Source: Chenggangzhangella methanolivorans (GTDB lineage: Bacteria; Pseudomonadota; Alphaproteobacteria; Rhizobiales; Methylopilaceae). From it: a DNA stretch of 64,000 bases. This document shows, piece after piece, positions 33,680 through 42,534 of this stretch. The notes beneath the pieces are model-generated. The model searched no databases and was not told the origin of the DNA. It worked only from the letters and a program-made list of their open reading frames with translations. The stretch spans positions 4,974,501 to 5,038,500 of the forward strand of contig NZ_CP081869.1 in the NCBI RefSeq assembly GCF_019797865.1. The letters are read 5' to 3'. Numbering within the stretch: the stretch's first letter is position 1; each line of letters opens with the position of its first letter. The position numbers and the translations under genes were made by a program.

Positions 33680-33985
33680 ATGTCGGGAGGACGGACGCGC
33701 GCGGGCCGCGCGGCGCCCAGCGAGCAGTTTTACGCCTTCGTCTCGCAGATCGTCGGCGTGGCGCGGACGGTCGCGCCCGACGTCGCGGACATTCTCGATC
33801 CGGATGGCGCGTTTGCGGCGACGCCCTGGCGCGGTTCGCGCCTGCGCGGGTTGAAGCTCTGCCGGTCGATGATGCGTTACGCGCGTGACGAACTCGCCGA
33901 CGATCTCGGGATCAGCCGCCTCGACTGCGCCATCGCGGCCGTGGACGAGCACATCGACGAACTCTCAGACGAGCGCGACGTCTAG
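33680..33985 (+). CDS. Hypothetical protein
   Basis: This is a 101-residue frame starting MSGGRTRAGRAAPSEQFYAF, with AGGGAAA upstream. It has a regular mix of residues and helical segments (FVSQIVGVARTVAPDVADIL, CAIAAVDEHIDELSDER) and no known domain. It converges on nadC and overlaps its 3' end by about 20 bases. The composition is more protein-like than that of the opposite-strand frames. Confidence 0.55.
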   Translation: MSGGRTRAGRAAPSEQFYAFVSQIVGVARTVAPDVADILDPDGAFAATPWRGSRLRGLKLCRSMMRYARDELADDLGISRLDCAIAAVDEHIDELSDERDV

Positions 33986-34822
33986 CCCGAGGTCGAGGGT
34001 CGGGGCCGAATGGGTGATGCGCCCGACCGAGATCAGGTCGACGCCGGCTTCAGCGATGGCCGCCACGGTCTCGAGCGAGACGGTGCCGGACGCTTCCGTC
34101 GTCATGCGGCCGGCGACCCGACGGACGGCCTCGCGCAGCGTCGCGGGATCCATGTTGTCGAGCAGCACGGCGTCCGCGCCCTCCGAGATCACGCGGTCGA
34201 GCTGATCGAGCGTGTCGACCTCGATCTCGATTTTCACGAGGTGCCCGATCTGGGCCTTGGCGGCCCGAAGCGCCGCCTCGACGCCGCCCGCGACCGCGAT
34301 GTGGTTGTCCTTGATGAGGATCGCGTCGTCGAGGCCGAAGCGGTGGTTCTGGCCGCCGCCGCAGCGCACCGCGTATTTCTCGAACACCCTGAGCCCGGGC
34401 GTCGTCTTGCGCGTGTCGCAGATCTTCGCGCCCGTATGCGCGATCTTGTCGGCGAAGACGGCCGTGAGGGTCGCGACGCCCGACAGATGTCCGAGGAAGT
34501 TCAGCGCCGTCCGCTCGCCGGTCAGCACCGCGCGGGCCGGTCCCTCGATGCGCGCGACGACCGAACCCGGCTCGAGGCGGTCGCCGTCAGAGCGCTCGGC
34601 GACGAAGCGAATAGCCGGCTCGATAGATGCGAAGGCGGCTTCGGCGAGCTGCAGCCCGGCGAGCCGCCCAGGCGTGCGCGCGACGATCGCGACGCGCGCC
34701 TGCGCGTCGGCCGGAATGGTGGCGGCGCTGGTGACGTCGCCGGCGCGGCCGAGGTCCTCGGCGAGCGCGGCTTCGACCGCGCGGGCGACCGACAGCCGGT
34801 CGAGCGGGGCGGGGCGGGTCAC
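33965..34822 (-). CDS. nadC: Nicotinate-nucleotide pyrophosphorylase (quinolinate phosphoribosyltransferase)
   Basis: This 285-residue enzyme converts quinolinate and PRPP to nicotinate mononucleotide, the last step of the nadABC route to NAD. Motifs include EDLGRAGDVTSAATIPADA, TALNFLGHLSGVATLTA, KICDTRKTTPGLRVFEKYAV, GGGQNHRFGLDDAILIKDNH and KIEIEVDTLDQLDRVISEGA. The GTG at 34822 overlaps the nadB stop (GTGA), so I prefer it to a longer upstream frame rich in Arg and His. Confidence 0.95.
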   Translation of the reverse strand: MTRPAPLDRLSVARAVEAALAEDLGRAGDVTSAATIPADAQARVAIVARTPGRLAGLQLAEAAFASIEPAIRFVAERSDGDRLEPGSVVARIEGPARAVLTGERTALNFLGHLSGVATLTAVFADKIAHTGAKICDTRKTTPGLRVFEKYAVRCGGGQNHRFGLDDAILIKDNHIAVAGGVEAALRAAKAQIGHLVKIEIEVDTLDQLDRVISEGADAVLLDNMDPATLREAVRRVAGRMTTEASGTVSLETVAAIAEAGVDLISVGRITHSAPTLDLGLDVALV

Positions 34823-36436
34823 GAGGCGGCGAGCTCCGCGGCCGGCGCGCCGAGGGCGTCGAGCGCCTCGCCGAGCGTGATGGTGGAGCGGCGCCGCCAC
34901 TCCTCGCGCGGAACGTCGAAGTCCGAGCGCATATGCGCGCCGCGGCTCTCATGCCGCCGCTCCGCCGAGATCGCGATCAACAGGGCGGCGGTCGCCATGT
35001 TGGCGAGGTCGGCCGAGCGCGCTCCGCGGCGCAGGCGATCGATCGTCTCGATCGCCCGGGCGAGCCGGGGGCCGTCGCGCACCACGCCGACATTCTCGGT
35101 CATCGTCCGGCGCAGCGTCGCCGCGGCTCCGTCGTCGGCCGGGGCGGAGGCGAGCGTCGCGCGCTCGCCCGTCACGCGTGCCGGCGCCGGGGCGAGCGGC
35201 GCGATGCCCGAAATGTCCTCCGCGATGCGCGCGCCGAACACCACGGCCTCGAGCAGCGAATTGGAGGCGAGGCGGTTCGCGCCATGCGCGCCGGTCGAGG
35301 CGGTCTCGCCGCAGGCCCACAGCCCGTCGAGCGAGGTGCGGCCGTTCGCGTCGGTCAACACGCCCGCCCATGTGGTAGTGCGCTGCGGGCGCGACCGGGA
35401 TCGGCTCGCGCGCCGGGTCGACGCCGGCCGACATGCAGGCGGCGTAGACCGTCGGGAACCGCGTCGCGAAGCGTTCGCCGACGGCCGCTCGGGCGTCGAG
35501 GAAGGCGCCGCCGTTGCGCGCGGCCTGGTAGACGCCGCGGGCCACCACGTCGCGGGGGCCGAGGTCGAGATCGGGGTGCAACCCGTCCATGATGCGCCGC
35601 CCGTCCGGGTCGACGAGGATCGCGCCTTCGCCGCGCAGCGCTTCGGTCGCGAGCGGCGCAGGGTCGCGCCCGATCGCGATCGCGGTCGGGTGAAACTGCA
35701 CGAATTCGAGGTCGGCGAGCGCCGCGCCCGCGCGCGCCGCCATGGCGAGACCCGCGCCGCGCGCTTCCGGCGGGTTGGTGGTGACCGCGTAGAGATGGCC
35801 GACGCCGCCCGAGGCGAGCACGACGGACCGGCCCGCGACCGCCACGGGCTTGGCGAGCGGCTGGCCGACCGGCCGCGCGACGACGCCGGTGACGAAGCGG
35901 CCTTCCGCCAGAAGCTCCTCGGCCGCAAGGCCTTCGAGCACGCGGATCGACGGCGTGCGGCGCACCGCTGCGACGAGCGCCGCCATGATGGCGCGGCCCG
36001 CGAGGTCGCCGTTGACGCGCACGATCCGGCGCTCGGAATGGGCGGCCTCGCGGGAGAGCAGCAGCTTGCCCTCGAGGTCGCGGTCGAAGGGGACGCCGTA
36101 GGAGAGCAGGTCCGCGATCCGCGCAGGCGCCTCGGAGGTCATGAGCCGGGCGATCGCCTCGTCGACGATGCCGGCGCCGGCCGCGATCGTGTCGGCGGCG
36201 TGCGCTTCGGCGCTGTCGCCGAGGCCGACGGCGGCCGCGATCCCGCCTTGCGCCCAGGCGGACGAGGCGCCGTCGCCGAGCCGAGCGGCGGTCAGGATGG
36301 TGACGGGACGGGGGGCGAGCTTCAGCGCGCAGAACAGGCCCGCGAGCCCGCCGCCGATGATGACGACGTCGTCCGCGCCCGCCCAGGACTGGGGCGCGAA
36401 GTCGTCGGGAGAGACGAGGGAAGGGGCGTCGGTCAT
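34819..36436 (-). CDS. nadB: L-aspartate oxidase (frameshifted)
   Basis: This FAD enzyme oxidises aspartate to iminoaspartate for quinolinate synthesis. The N-terminus has the FAD-binding VVIIGGGLAGLFCALKLAP and then SSAWAQGGIAAAVGLGDS. Later segments include VLASGGVGHLYAVTTNP, FVQFHPTAIAIG and PAAHYHMGG. Directly after this the frame changes: GGCGGGCGTG at about 35362-35370 has one G too many, and the sequence resumes with VLTDANGRTSLDGLWACGET and GANRLASNSLLEAVVFG. The corrected length is about 538 residues, normal for the family. The gene sits between nadA and nadC, both intact, so this is most likely a sequence error. Confidence 0.92.
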
Positions 36437-36476
36437 TGGTGTCCTACTCCGCTTCAAGCTGCGGGAGCGAACTGCG

Positions 36477-36606
36477 TGCTTCGAGACGGCGGCCTTGCGG
36501 CCGGCTCCTGAGCATGGGGGTCGCTGAGGCTTCGAATCGCGGGCCGGTCATGGAGCGCCGATCGCTCCTCAAGCCGGGGAGCCTGCGGAGCAGGCGTCTC
36601 GAAGCA
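36477..36606. repeat. 130-bp inverted-repeat element between nadA and nadB
   Basis: Perfect 12-bp arms (TGCTTCGAGACG at 36477-36488 and CGTCTCGAAGCA at 36595-36606) flank short GC palindromes such as GCGGCCTTGCGGCC and GGAGCCTGCGGAGCAGG, plus CTCCTGAGCATGGGGGT. It matches the style of intergenic palindromic repeats with TTCGAGACG ends that are common in this order. Confidence 0.75.
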
Positions 36607-36637
36607 GGCGGTTCGCTGCTCCGAAACGCCTCCCGCC

Positions 36638-37714
36638 TCAGATCTTCAGATTGACCATCCGCTCGACGCTGAGCCGGGCGCGGTCGGCGACCGCGGGATC
36701 GACGATGATCTCTTCGCGCATATGCACGAGAGACTCGAGGATCTTTGGCAACGTGATCCGTTTCATGTGCGGGCAGAGGTTGCAGGGCTTCACGAACTCG
36801 GTCTCGGGCGATTCCGACATGATGTTGTCGGCCATCGAGCACTCGGTCACGAGCACGACCTTCTTCGGCTTCTGAAGCTTCACGAAGTCGGCGAGCTTGG
36901 CGGTCGAGCCGGTGAAGTCGGCCTCGGCGATCACGTCCGGCGGGCATTCCGGATGGGCCAGGATCGTGACGTCCGGATCGGCCTCGCGATAGGAGCGCAG
37001 CTCCGCGCCGGTAAAGCGCTCGTGCACCTCGCAGGCGCCGTGCCAGGTGATGATCTTCACCTTGGTCTGGGTGGCGATCCACATCGCGAGATACTGATCC
37101 GGAAGCACCATCACCTCGGGGCTCCCAAGCGACTCCACCACCTCAACGGCGTTGCCGGAGGTGAGGCAGATGTCGGCCTCGGCCTTCACTTCCGCCGTGG
37201 TGTTGACATACACGGCGACCGGAACGCCGGGGTGGCGGCGACGCAGTTCGCGGACGTCCTCGGCGGTGATCGAGGTCGCGAGCGAGCAGCCGGCGCGGCT
37301 GTCGGGGATGAGAACCGTCTTGTTCGGGTTCAGGATCTTCGACGTCTCGGCCATGAAGTGCACGCCGCACTGCACGATCACGTCGGCGTCGGTCTTGGTC
37401 GCCTCGCGGGCGAGCGCGAAACTGTCGCCGACCACGTCCGCGACGCAGTTGTAGATTTCCGGCGTCTGGTAGTTGTGGGCCAGAATGACGGCGTTGCGGA
37501 CCTTCTTCAGCTCGTTGATCGCCTTCACGTACGGGGCGAAGAACGGCCACTCGACGGGCGGCACGACGGTTTTGACGCGCTCGTAGAGATGCGCGGTGGC
37601 GGCCTCCACCTCCGGCGTCCATTCAAGCGACGGCATCGCCACAGGCTGAAACCTTCGCGGCGCTGGCGCGGCCGGCGAGAGGGCGGAAAGCTGAGAGGCG
37701 GCGAGCGGGGACAT
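36638..37714 (-). CDS. nadA: Quinolinate synthase
   Basis: This 358-residue [4Fe-4S] enzyme condenses iminoaspartate and dihydroxyacetone phosphate to quinolinate. Conserved segments are AVILAHNYQTPEIYNCVADV, GDSFALAREATKTDADVIVQ, CGVHFMAETSKILNPNKTVL, PDSRAGCSLA, WHGACEVHERF, AHPECPPDV, and KPCNLCPHMKRITLPKIL with a cluster-ligand Cys. The ATG at 37714 follows GGAGG. It is the first gene of nadA-nadB-nadC, and a palindrome resembling a NadQ operator lies 27 bases upstream of the start. Confidence 0.96.
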   Translation of the reverse strand: MSPLAASQLSALSPAAPAPRRFQPVAMPSLEWTPEVEAATAHLYERVKTVVPPVEWPFFAPYVKAINELKKVRNAVILAHNYQTPEIYNCVADVVGDSFALAREATKTDADVIVQCGVHFMAETSKILNPNKTVLIPDSRAGCSLATSITAEDVRELRRRHPGVPVAVYVNTTAEVKAEADICLTSGNAVEVVESLGSPEVMVLPDQYLAMWIATQTKVKIITWHGACEVHERFTGAELRSYREADPDVTILAHPECPPDVIAEADFTGSTAKLADFVKLQKPKKVVLVTECSMADNIMSESPETEFVKPCNLCPHMKRITLPKILESLVHMREEIIVDPAVADRARLSVERMVNLKI

Positions 37715-37741
37715 GGCGTCCTCCAATGATCAACCGAACCA

Positions 37742-37760
37742 TATGCTCGTTCTGAGCATA
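37742..37760 (-). promoter_or_regulatory. Palindromic operator upstream of nadA (NadQ-like)
   Basis: The perfect palindrome TATGCTC-N5-GAGCATA lies directly upstream of nadA. Alphaproteobacterial nadABC operons are known to be controlled by the repressor NadQ through a site of this kind. The assignment to NadQ is from memory of that regulon. The palindrome itself is plain in the sequence. Confidence 0.7.
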
Positions 37761-37969
37761 ACTATGATAGTTGGGATCGAAGCGGATTTGAAGGGCGGAC
37801 GACAAAGAAATGTCATGAGGTCGAAATCGTGACGCGGCCACGACCGTCCGCCCGGCGCGACGACCAACGGCCTACGTAGTCATGCGGATACGCCGGACTA
37901 AGAATTCCGGAGAGTATCGGCCTCAAGAGCTCCGACGTCGTCGTGGAAGCTCATGAGGAAGCCGGCGTC

Positions 37970-38476
37970 ATGACAGAAAATCGACAGGTTTCGGCGCTCG
38001 CCTTGGCGGCCGCCGCCGTCGCGGCTTTCGGAGCGTTCGGCGGGCGGGCGGACGCCCAGACGATCGGCCAGCCGCAACGCTTCGGCTCGCATTATCAGCA
38101 GTTCGCGACCAACAGCTGCGACACCTCCGACTCGACGCCCTGCACGGTCGCCTTCAGCACGATGACGCGCGGGCCGCTGAAAGTGATGAAGGCCTCCTGC
38201 ACGATCCTGACCTCGGAAGGCGGCTCGCCCTCGAAGGAGGTCACCGGCGCGGTGCTCGGCCGGCTGTCGGACAACCAGAAGAACTTCATCGCCGGCCAGT
38301 ACCTCGCCCCGATGCAGTCCGAATTCGCCGGCCCCGGCCAGATCGTCCTCAACTTCCTGGTCGACACGCTCTGGGTCATCCCGAACAACTGGCGCCCCGC
38401 GATCCAGATCTCGCGGCTCAACGCGCCGCCGGTCGCCGCGAGCTGCAGCGTGTCGGGCGAAGAGCTGGAGAACTGA
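37970..38476 (+). CDS. Secreted hypothetical protein
   Basis: This 168-residue protein starts MTENRQVSALALAAAAVAAF, and a signal peptide ends before QTIGQPQRFGSHYQQFATNS. The mature part has four cysteines (CDTSDSTPC, KASCTILTSEGGS and AASCSVSGEE), likely forming two disulfides, and a beta-rich middle (QIVLNFLVDTLWVIPNNWRP). I recognise no family. GAGGAAG precedes the ATG. An upstream GTG would add nine residues. It is divergent from nadA. Confidence 0.7.
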   Translation: MTENRQVSALALAAAAVAAFGAFGGRADAQTIGQPQRFGSHYQQFATNSCDTSDSTPCTVAFSTMTRGPLKVMKASCTILTSEGGSPSKEVTGAVLGRLSDNQKNFIAGQYLAPMQSEFAGPGQIVLNFLVDTLWVIPNNWRPAIQISRLNAPPVAASCSVSGEELEN

Positions 38477-38622
38477 TCGAGGCGGACCGGCGCCCTCCGG
38501 GGTCCGACGCCTTCGATCTCGCTCGCGCCGGCATTCGCCGCAGCGATCCGACGCATGACGCCTTTTCATGGGCGAAAGCGCGCGGCGGCCGCTAGATTGC
38601 CTTCCGATTTTCGGGAGGCCCC

Positions 38623-39849
38623 ATGTCCCAGACGCCCGCCGCGCGGCCCGCAGCCGCCACGAGCCTGCCGCTGATCATTTTCTGCGGCTGCGCCATCGCG
38701 TGCCTGACCTTCGGCCCGCGCGCGACCGCGGGCCTGCTGCTGACGCCGATCTCGGAGACCAACGGCTGGGGCCGCGACGTCTTCGCGCTCTCCTTCGCGA
38801 TCCAGAACCTGCTCTGGGGCGTGGGCCAGCCCTTCGCCGGCGGCTTCGCCGACCGTTACGGCGCGCGGCCCGTGCTGATCGTCGGCGGGCTGCTCTACGC
38901 CGCGGGCCTCGCGCTCATGCCGCTGTCGAGCGCGCCGGGCGCGATGCATCTGTCGGCCGGCGTCCTGATCGGCTTCGCGCTCTCCGGCGCTTCGTTCTCG
39001 ATCGTCATCGGGGCCTTCGGGAAGCTGCTGCCGGCCGAATGGCGCACGCTCGGCTTCGGCTTCGGGACGGCGGCCGGCTCCTTCGGCCAGTTCCTGTTCA
39101 CGCCGCTCGCCTCGACGCTCGTCGGCGCCTATGGCTGGCAGACCACGGTGCTGATCTTCGCCGGCCTGATGCTGCTCGTCCTGCCGCTCTCGATCCCGCT
39201 TGCGACCCGGCCGGTGGCGGACGCGTCTGTGACGGTCCGCGACCAGACGATCGGCGAGGCGCTGCGCGAGGCCTTCGCGACGCCGAGCTACTGGCTCCTG
39301 GTGATCGGCTTCTTCACCTGCGGCTTCCATCTCGCCTTCATCACCGCGCATCTGCCGCCGTTCCTGATCGACCAGGGCATCAGCCCCCAGGTCGGCGGTT
39401 GGGCGCTGGCGCTGATAGGGCTGTTCAACATCGCGGGTTCGCTGTCGTCCGGCGTTCTCTCCGGCCGCATGCCGAAGCGCCACATCCTGGCGGCGATCTA
39501 TTTCGCCCGCGCGATCCTGATCGCGGGCTTCATCGCCCTGCCGGTGACGCCCACGACGGCGCTCATCTTCGGCGCCGGCATCGGCCTGCTCTGGCTCTCC
39601 ACCATCCCGCCGACCTCGGGCCTCGTCGCGACGATGTTCGGCACGCGCTACATGACGATGCTCTACGGCGTGGTGTTCCTCAGCCACCAGATCGGCTCGT
39701 TCATGGGCGTCTGGCTCGGCGGCGAGCTCTACGAGGCCTATGGGAACTACGACCTGATCTGGAAGATCGCGATCGCGCTCTCGATCATGTCGGCGCTGGT
39801 CAACCTGCCGATCCGCGAGCGCGCAGTGGAGCGCCCGGCGACGGCGTGA
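38623..39849 (+). CDS. MFS transporter
   Basis: This 408-residue protein has twelve predicted helices. It starts MSQTPAARPAAATSLPLIIF. The loop 2-3 motif appears as GGFADRYGARPVLIVGGLLY, and ETNGWGRDVFALSFAIQNLL precedes it. The second half contains GFHLAFITAHLPPFLIDQG and SSGVLSGRMPKRHILAAIYF. The pattern is that of the monocarboxylate/oxalate-type MFS group, but the substrate is unknown. The gene is flanked by REP-like repeats. Confidence 0.9.
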   Translation: MSQTPAARPAAATSLPLIIFCGCAIACLTFGPRATAGLLLTPISETNGWGRDVFALSFAIQNLLWGVGQPFAGGFADRYGARPVLIVGGLLYAAGLALMPLSSAPGAMHLSAGVLIGFALSGASFSIVIGAFGKLLPAEWRTLGFGFGTAAGSFGQFLFTPLASTLVGAYGWQTTVLIFAGLMLLVLPLSIPLATRPVADASVTVRDQTIGEALREAFATPSYWLLVIGFFTCGFHLAFITAHLPPFLIDQGISPQVGGWALALIGLFNIAGSLSSGVLSGRMPKRHILAAIYFARAILIAGFIALPVTPTTALIFGAGIGLLWLSTIPPTSGLVATMFGTRYMTMLYGVVFLSHQIGSFMGVWLGGELYEAYGNYDLIWKIAIALSIMSALVNLPIRERAVERPATA

Positions 39850-39871
39850 AGGCGGGGAGGGGGCGCTGGGG

Positions 39872-39907
39872 CGTCATCCCGGACGGCCCGAAGCCCAAGC
39901 CGGGATC
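39872..39907 (+). repeat. REP-like palindrome (variant orientation)
   Basis: The sequence CGTCATCCCGGACGGCCCGA...AAGCCGGGATCG is the reverse-oriented relative of copies A-C, with ATCCCGG/CCGGGAT arms. A similar degenerate copy lies at about 41079-41121 (GATCCGGGATCGTCATCCGG). Confidence 0.6.
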
Positions 39908-39965
39908 GCGTCCCGATGGCGGCTCGCCGGAGGATGACGACTGAGGTTCGGGCTATTCTCCGGAA

Positions 39966-40004
39966 AACGATCCCGGCTTTCGCTCCGCTCGGCCGGGATG
40001 ACGG
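39966..40004 (+). repeat. Dispersed REP-like palindrome, copy B
   Basis: The sequence AACGATCCCGGCTTTCGCTC...GGCCGGGATGACGG has the same ends as copies A and C, here with loop CTTTCGCTCCGCTC. It lies 80 bases before acuI in the same orientation as the other two. Confidence 0.8.
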
Positions 40005-40084
40005 CCATTCACTGGCCGCGGGCTGAATTTCCCGCCGCGGCGCCTATCTAGCGGCCCATCCGAAACCTTTCCTCCGGAGCCCAA

Positions 40085-41068
40085 ATGTCCGCCTTCCGCG
40101 CGCTTCGCATCGACAAGACCGACGACGGCCAGACCGTGTCCGTCGTCGACTTCCCCGAAAGCGAACTGATGGAAGGCGACGTCGTGGTGCGCGTCACTCA
40201 CTCGACGGTGAACTACAAGGACGGCCTCGCCATCACCGGAAAGTCGCCGGTGGTGCGCCGCTTCCCCATGATCCCGGGCATCGACTTCGCGGGCGTGGTG
40301 ACGGCCTCCGAAAGCCCCGAGTACAAGGCCGGCGACGAGGTGGTGCTGAACGGCTGGGGCGTCGGCGAGACCCATCTCGGCGGCTACGCCGAATGCGCGC
40401 GGGTGAAGGGCGACTGGCTGGTGCCGCTCGTCGACGGGCTGTCGGCCGCCGACGCCATGGCGGTGGGAACCGCCGGCTACACCTCGATGCTCTGCGTGAT
40501 GGCGCTTGAGCGCCACGGCGTGACGCCCGAGCGCGGGCCGGTGCTCGTGACGGGCGCGGCCGGCGGCGTCGGGTCGGTGGCGATCGCGCTGCTCGCCAAG
40601 CTCGGCTACCACACCGTCGCCTCGACGGGCCGACCGGAAGAGGGCGACTGGCTGAAGGCGCTCGGCGCGAGCGAGATCATCCATCGCGACGAACTCGCAG
40701 CGCCTGGAAAGCCGCTGCAGAAGGAGAAGTACGCCGGCGTGGTGGATTCGGTGGGCTCCGTGCCGCTCGCCAACGCCATCGCGCAGACCAAGTCCGGCGG
40801 CGCGGTCGCGGCCTGCGGGCTTGCGGCCGGCATGGACCTGCCGACCTCGGTCGCGCCCTTTATCCTGCGCGGCGTCTCGCTGCTCGGCGTCAACAGCGTG
40901 ACGGTGCCCAAACCCATCCGCATCGAGGCCTGGGGACGGCTCGCCAGGGATCTTGATCGCGAGAAGCTCGCCTCGATCACCAAGACGATCTCGTTCGACG
41001 AGATCGTGCCGACCGCCAACGCCATCATCGACGGCAAGGTCCGGGGCCGCGTGGTCGTGGAGATCTGA
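40085..41068 (+). CDS. acuI: MDR-family NADPH oxidoreductase (AcuI/YhdH, acrylyl-CoA reductase-like)
   Basis: This 327-residue medium-chain reductase lacks zinc ligands. It has the YhdH/AcuI signature: STVNYKDGLAITGKSPVVRR, MIPGIDFAGVV, VVLNGWGVGETHLGGYAECA, the nucleotide-binding GPVLVTGAAGGVGSVAIALL, and GVSLLGVNSVTVPKPIR. AcuI reduces acryloyl-CoA to propionyl-CoA and protects against acrylate. Quinone-oxidoreductase labels for this family are older. It stands alone between repeats. Confidence 0.88.
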   Translation: MSAFRALRIDKTDDGQTVSVVDFPESELMEGDVVVRVTHSTVNYKDGLAITGKSPVVRRFPMIPGIDFAGVVTASESPEYKAGDEVVLNGWGVGETHLGGYAECARVKGDWLVPLVDGLSAADAMAVGTAGYTSMLCVMALERHGVTPERGPVLVTGAAGGVGSVAIALLAKLGYHTVASTGRPEEGDWLKALGASEIIHRDELAAPGKPLQKEKYAGVVDSVGSVPLANAIAQTKSGGAVAACGLAAGMDLPTSVAPFILRGVSLLGVNSVTVPKPIRIEAWGRLARDLDREKLASITKTISFDEIVPTANAIIDGKVRGRVVVEI

Positions 41069-41155
41069 TCCGAAGCGTCAGCCCGGACGGCCGGCAGGCC
41101 GATCCGGGATCGTCATCCGGATGAAGCGCGTCTATGAGATGCGCCCACCATTGAG

Positions 41156-41196
41156 AACGATCCCGGCTCTCCGCTTCGCAGCGGCCGGGATGACGG
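41156..41196 (+). repeat. Dispersed REP-like palindrome, copy C
   Basis: The sequence AACGATCCCGGCTCTCCGCT...GGCCGGGATGACGG is nearly identical to copy A. It ends 16 bases before the argC start codon. Confidence 0.8.
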
Positions 41197-41212
41197 CGAA
41201 GCAGGAACGATC

Positions 41213-42265
41213 ATGACCGACCTTCTGAACGTCGCGATCCTCGGCGCCTCGGGCTACACCGGCTCGGAGCTCGTGCGTCTGCTCGCGCGCCATCCGAAGG
41301 TCGCGCTCAAGGCGCTCACCGCCGACCGCAAGGCCGGCCAGGCGATGGCGGACGTCTTCCCGCAATTCGCCGCGCTCGATCTGCCGCGGCTCACAACCAT
41401 CGCCGAGGTCGATCTCGCAGCGATCGATCTCGTCTTCTGCGCGCTGCCGCACGGCACCACCCAACAGGTGATCGCGGATCTCTTCGCCAAGAAGCCCTCG
41501 ATCAAGGTGGTGGACCTTTCGGCCGATTTCCGCCTCGCCGATCCTGAGGCCTACGCGACCTGGTACGGCCACCCGCATCAGGCGCTGGAGCTCCAGAAAG
41601 ACGCGGTGTTCGGCGTCAGCGAGCTCTATCGCGACCAGATCAAGGGCGCGAAGCTGGTGGCCAATCCCGGCTGCCACTCCACGACCTCGATCCTGCCGCT
41701 GGTCCCGCTGCTGCGCGAGCGGCTGATCGAGCCGGACCTGATTTCGATCGTCTCGGCGACGGGCATGTCGGGGGCGGGCAGGGCGGCCAAGGAGGAGATG
41801 CTGTTCTCGGAAGTCTCCGAGGGCGTGCACGCCTATGGCGTCGGCAAGCACCGGCACACCGCCGAGCTCGACCAGGAATTCGACAAGGCCGCGGGCCGCA
41901 CCGCGCGCGCGACCTTCACGCCGCTGCTGATCCCGATGAACCGCGGCATCTACGCCACCATCACCGCGACGCTCGCGGCCGGCGCGACGGCGGAAGCGCT
42001 GCATGCGGCGCTCGAGGCCGCCTATTACGGCGAGCCGTTCGTGAAGGTGCTGCCCTTCGGCAAGGCGCCGCAGTCGCGGCATGTGCGCGGGTCGAACAAC
42101 GTCCAGCTCGGCGTGGTGGCGGATCGCGGCCCGGACCGCGCCATCGTGGTCTCGACGCTCGACAACCTCGTCAAGGGCGCGTCGGGTCAGGCGGTTCAGA
42201 ACATGAACCTCGTGGCGGGGTTCGAGGCGACCGAAGGCCTCGGGCAGCTCGCGATCTTCCCGTGA
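41213..42265 (+). CDS. argC: N-acetyl-gamma-glutamyl-phosphate reductase
   Basis: This 350-residue enzyme carries out the third step of arginine synthesis, the NADPH reduction of N-acetylglutamyl phosphate. It has the N-terminal Rossmann motif VAILGASGYTGSELVRLLAR, FCALPHGTTQ, the catalytic cysteine in VANPGCHSTTSILPL, SATGMSGAGRAAKEEM and YGVGKHRHTAELDQE. The length fits the long (type 1) ArgC. GGAACG precedes the ATG. rpsI lies about 10 kb away rather than adjacent to argC. Confidence 0.96.
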   Translation: MTDLLNVAILGASGYTGSELVRLLARHPKVALKALTADRKAGQAMADVFPQFAALDLPRLTTIAEVDLAAIDLVFCALPHGTTQQVIADLFAKKPSIKVVDLSADFRLADPEAYATWYGHPHQALELQKDAVFGVSELYRDQIKGAKLVANPGCHSTTSILPLVPLLRERLIEPDLISIVSATGMSGAGRAAKEEMLFSEVSEGVHAYGVGKHRHTAELDQEFDKAAGRTARATFTPLLIPMNRGIYATITATLAAGATAEALHAALEAAYYGEPFVKVLPFGKAPQSRHVRGSNNVQLGVVADRGPDRAIVVSTLDNLVKGASGQAVQNMNLVAGFEATEGLGQLAIFP

Positions 42266-42288
42266 GCCGCTTGGCGTCGCGGTTCTGA

Positions 42289-42308
42289 GTGTGTATATTG
42301 TTACACAC
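42289..42308 (+). promoter_or_regulatory. Inverted repeat overlapping the hicAB promoter
   Basis: GTGTGTA-N6-TACACAC is a perfect inverted repeat whose spacer (TATTGT) resembles a -10 element, 19 bases before the hicA start. HicB antitoxins commonly repress their own operon at such sites, so this is a probable autoregulatory operator. Confidence 0.75.
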
Positions 42309-42326
42309 GAATGATCGGGCGGCGAT

Positions 42327-42518
42327 GTGGAGCGAAACAGTCGAAAGCTCATTGCGCTGCTGAAAGCGGACGGCTGGACGCCTGTTTCGCAGGACGGCAG
42401 CCATCAGACGTTCAAGCATACGTCCAACCCGCTGCTGATCACGGTGCCGCATCCGCGCAAGGACCTGCCCGTCGGCCTCGTCCGCCGGATCTATCGGGAC
42501 GCCGGATGGCGGACATGA
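42327..42518 (+). CDS. hicA: HicA family mRNA-interferase toxin
   Basis: This 63-residue toxin has the dsRBD-like HicA fold: RKLIALLKADGWTPVSQDGS with the catalytic His in SHQTFKH, then VPHPRKDLPVGLVRRIYRDA. It cleaves mRNA when free. It starts with GTG and is followed 16 bases later by hicB, in the usual toxin-first order. All hallmark residues are present, so it is probably active. Confidence 0.93.
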   Translation: MERNSRKLIALLKADGWTPVSQDGSHQTFKHTSNPLLITVPHPRKDLPVGLVRRIYRDAGWRT

Positions 42519-42534
42519 GCGCCGCGGAGGATGC

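Noticed and set aside
34010..36511. An 833-codon open frame on the plus strand
   Set aside because: It covers nadB and nadC, which are unmistakable on the minus strand. Its Arg/Asp/Ala-rich composition is that of a shadow.
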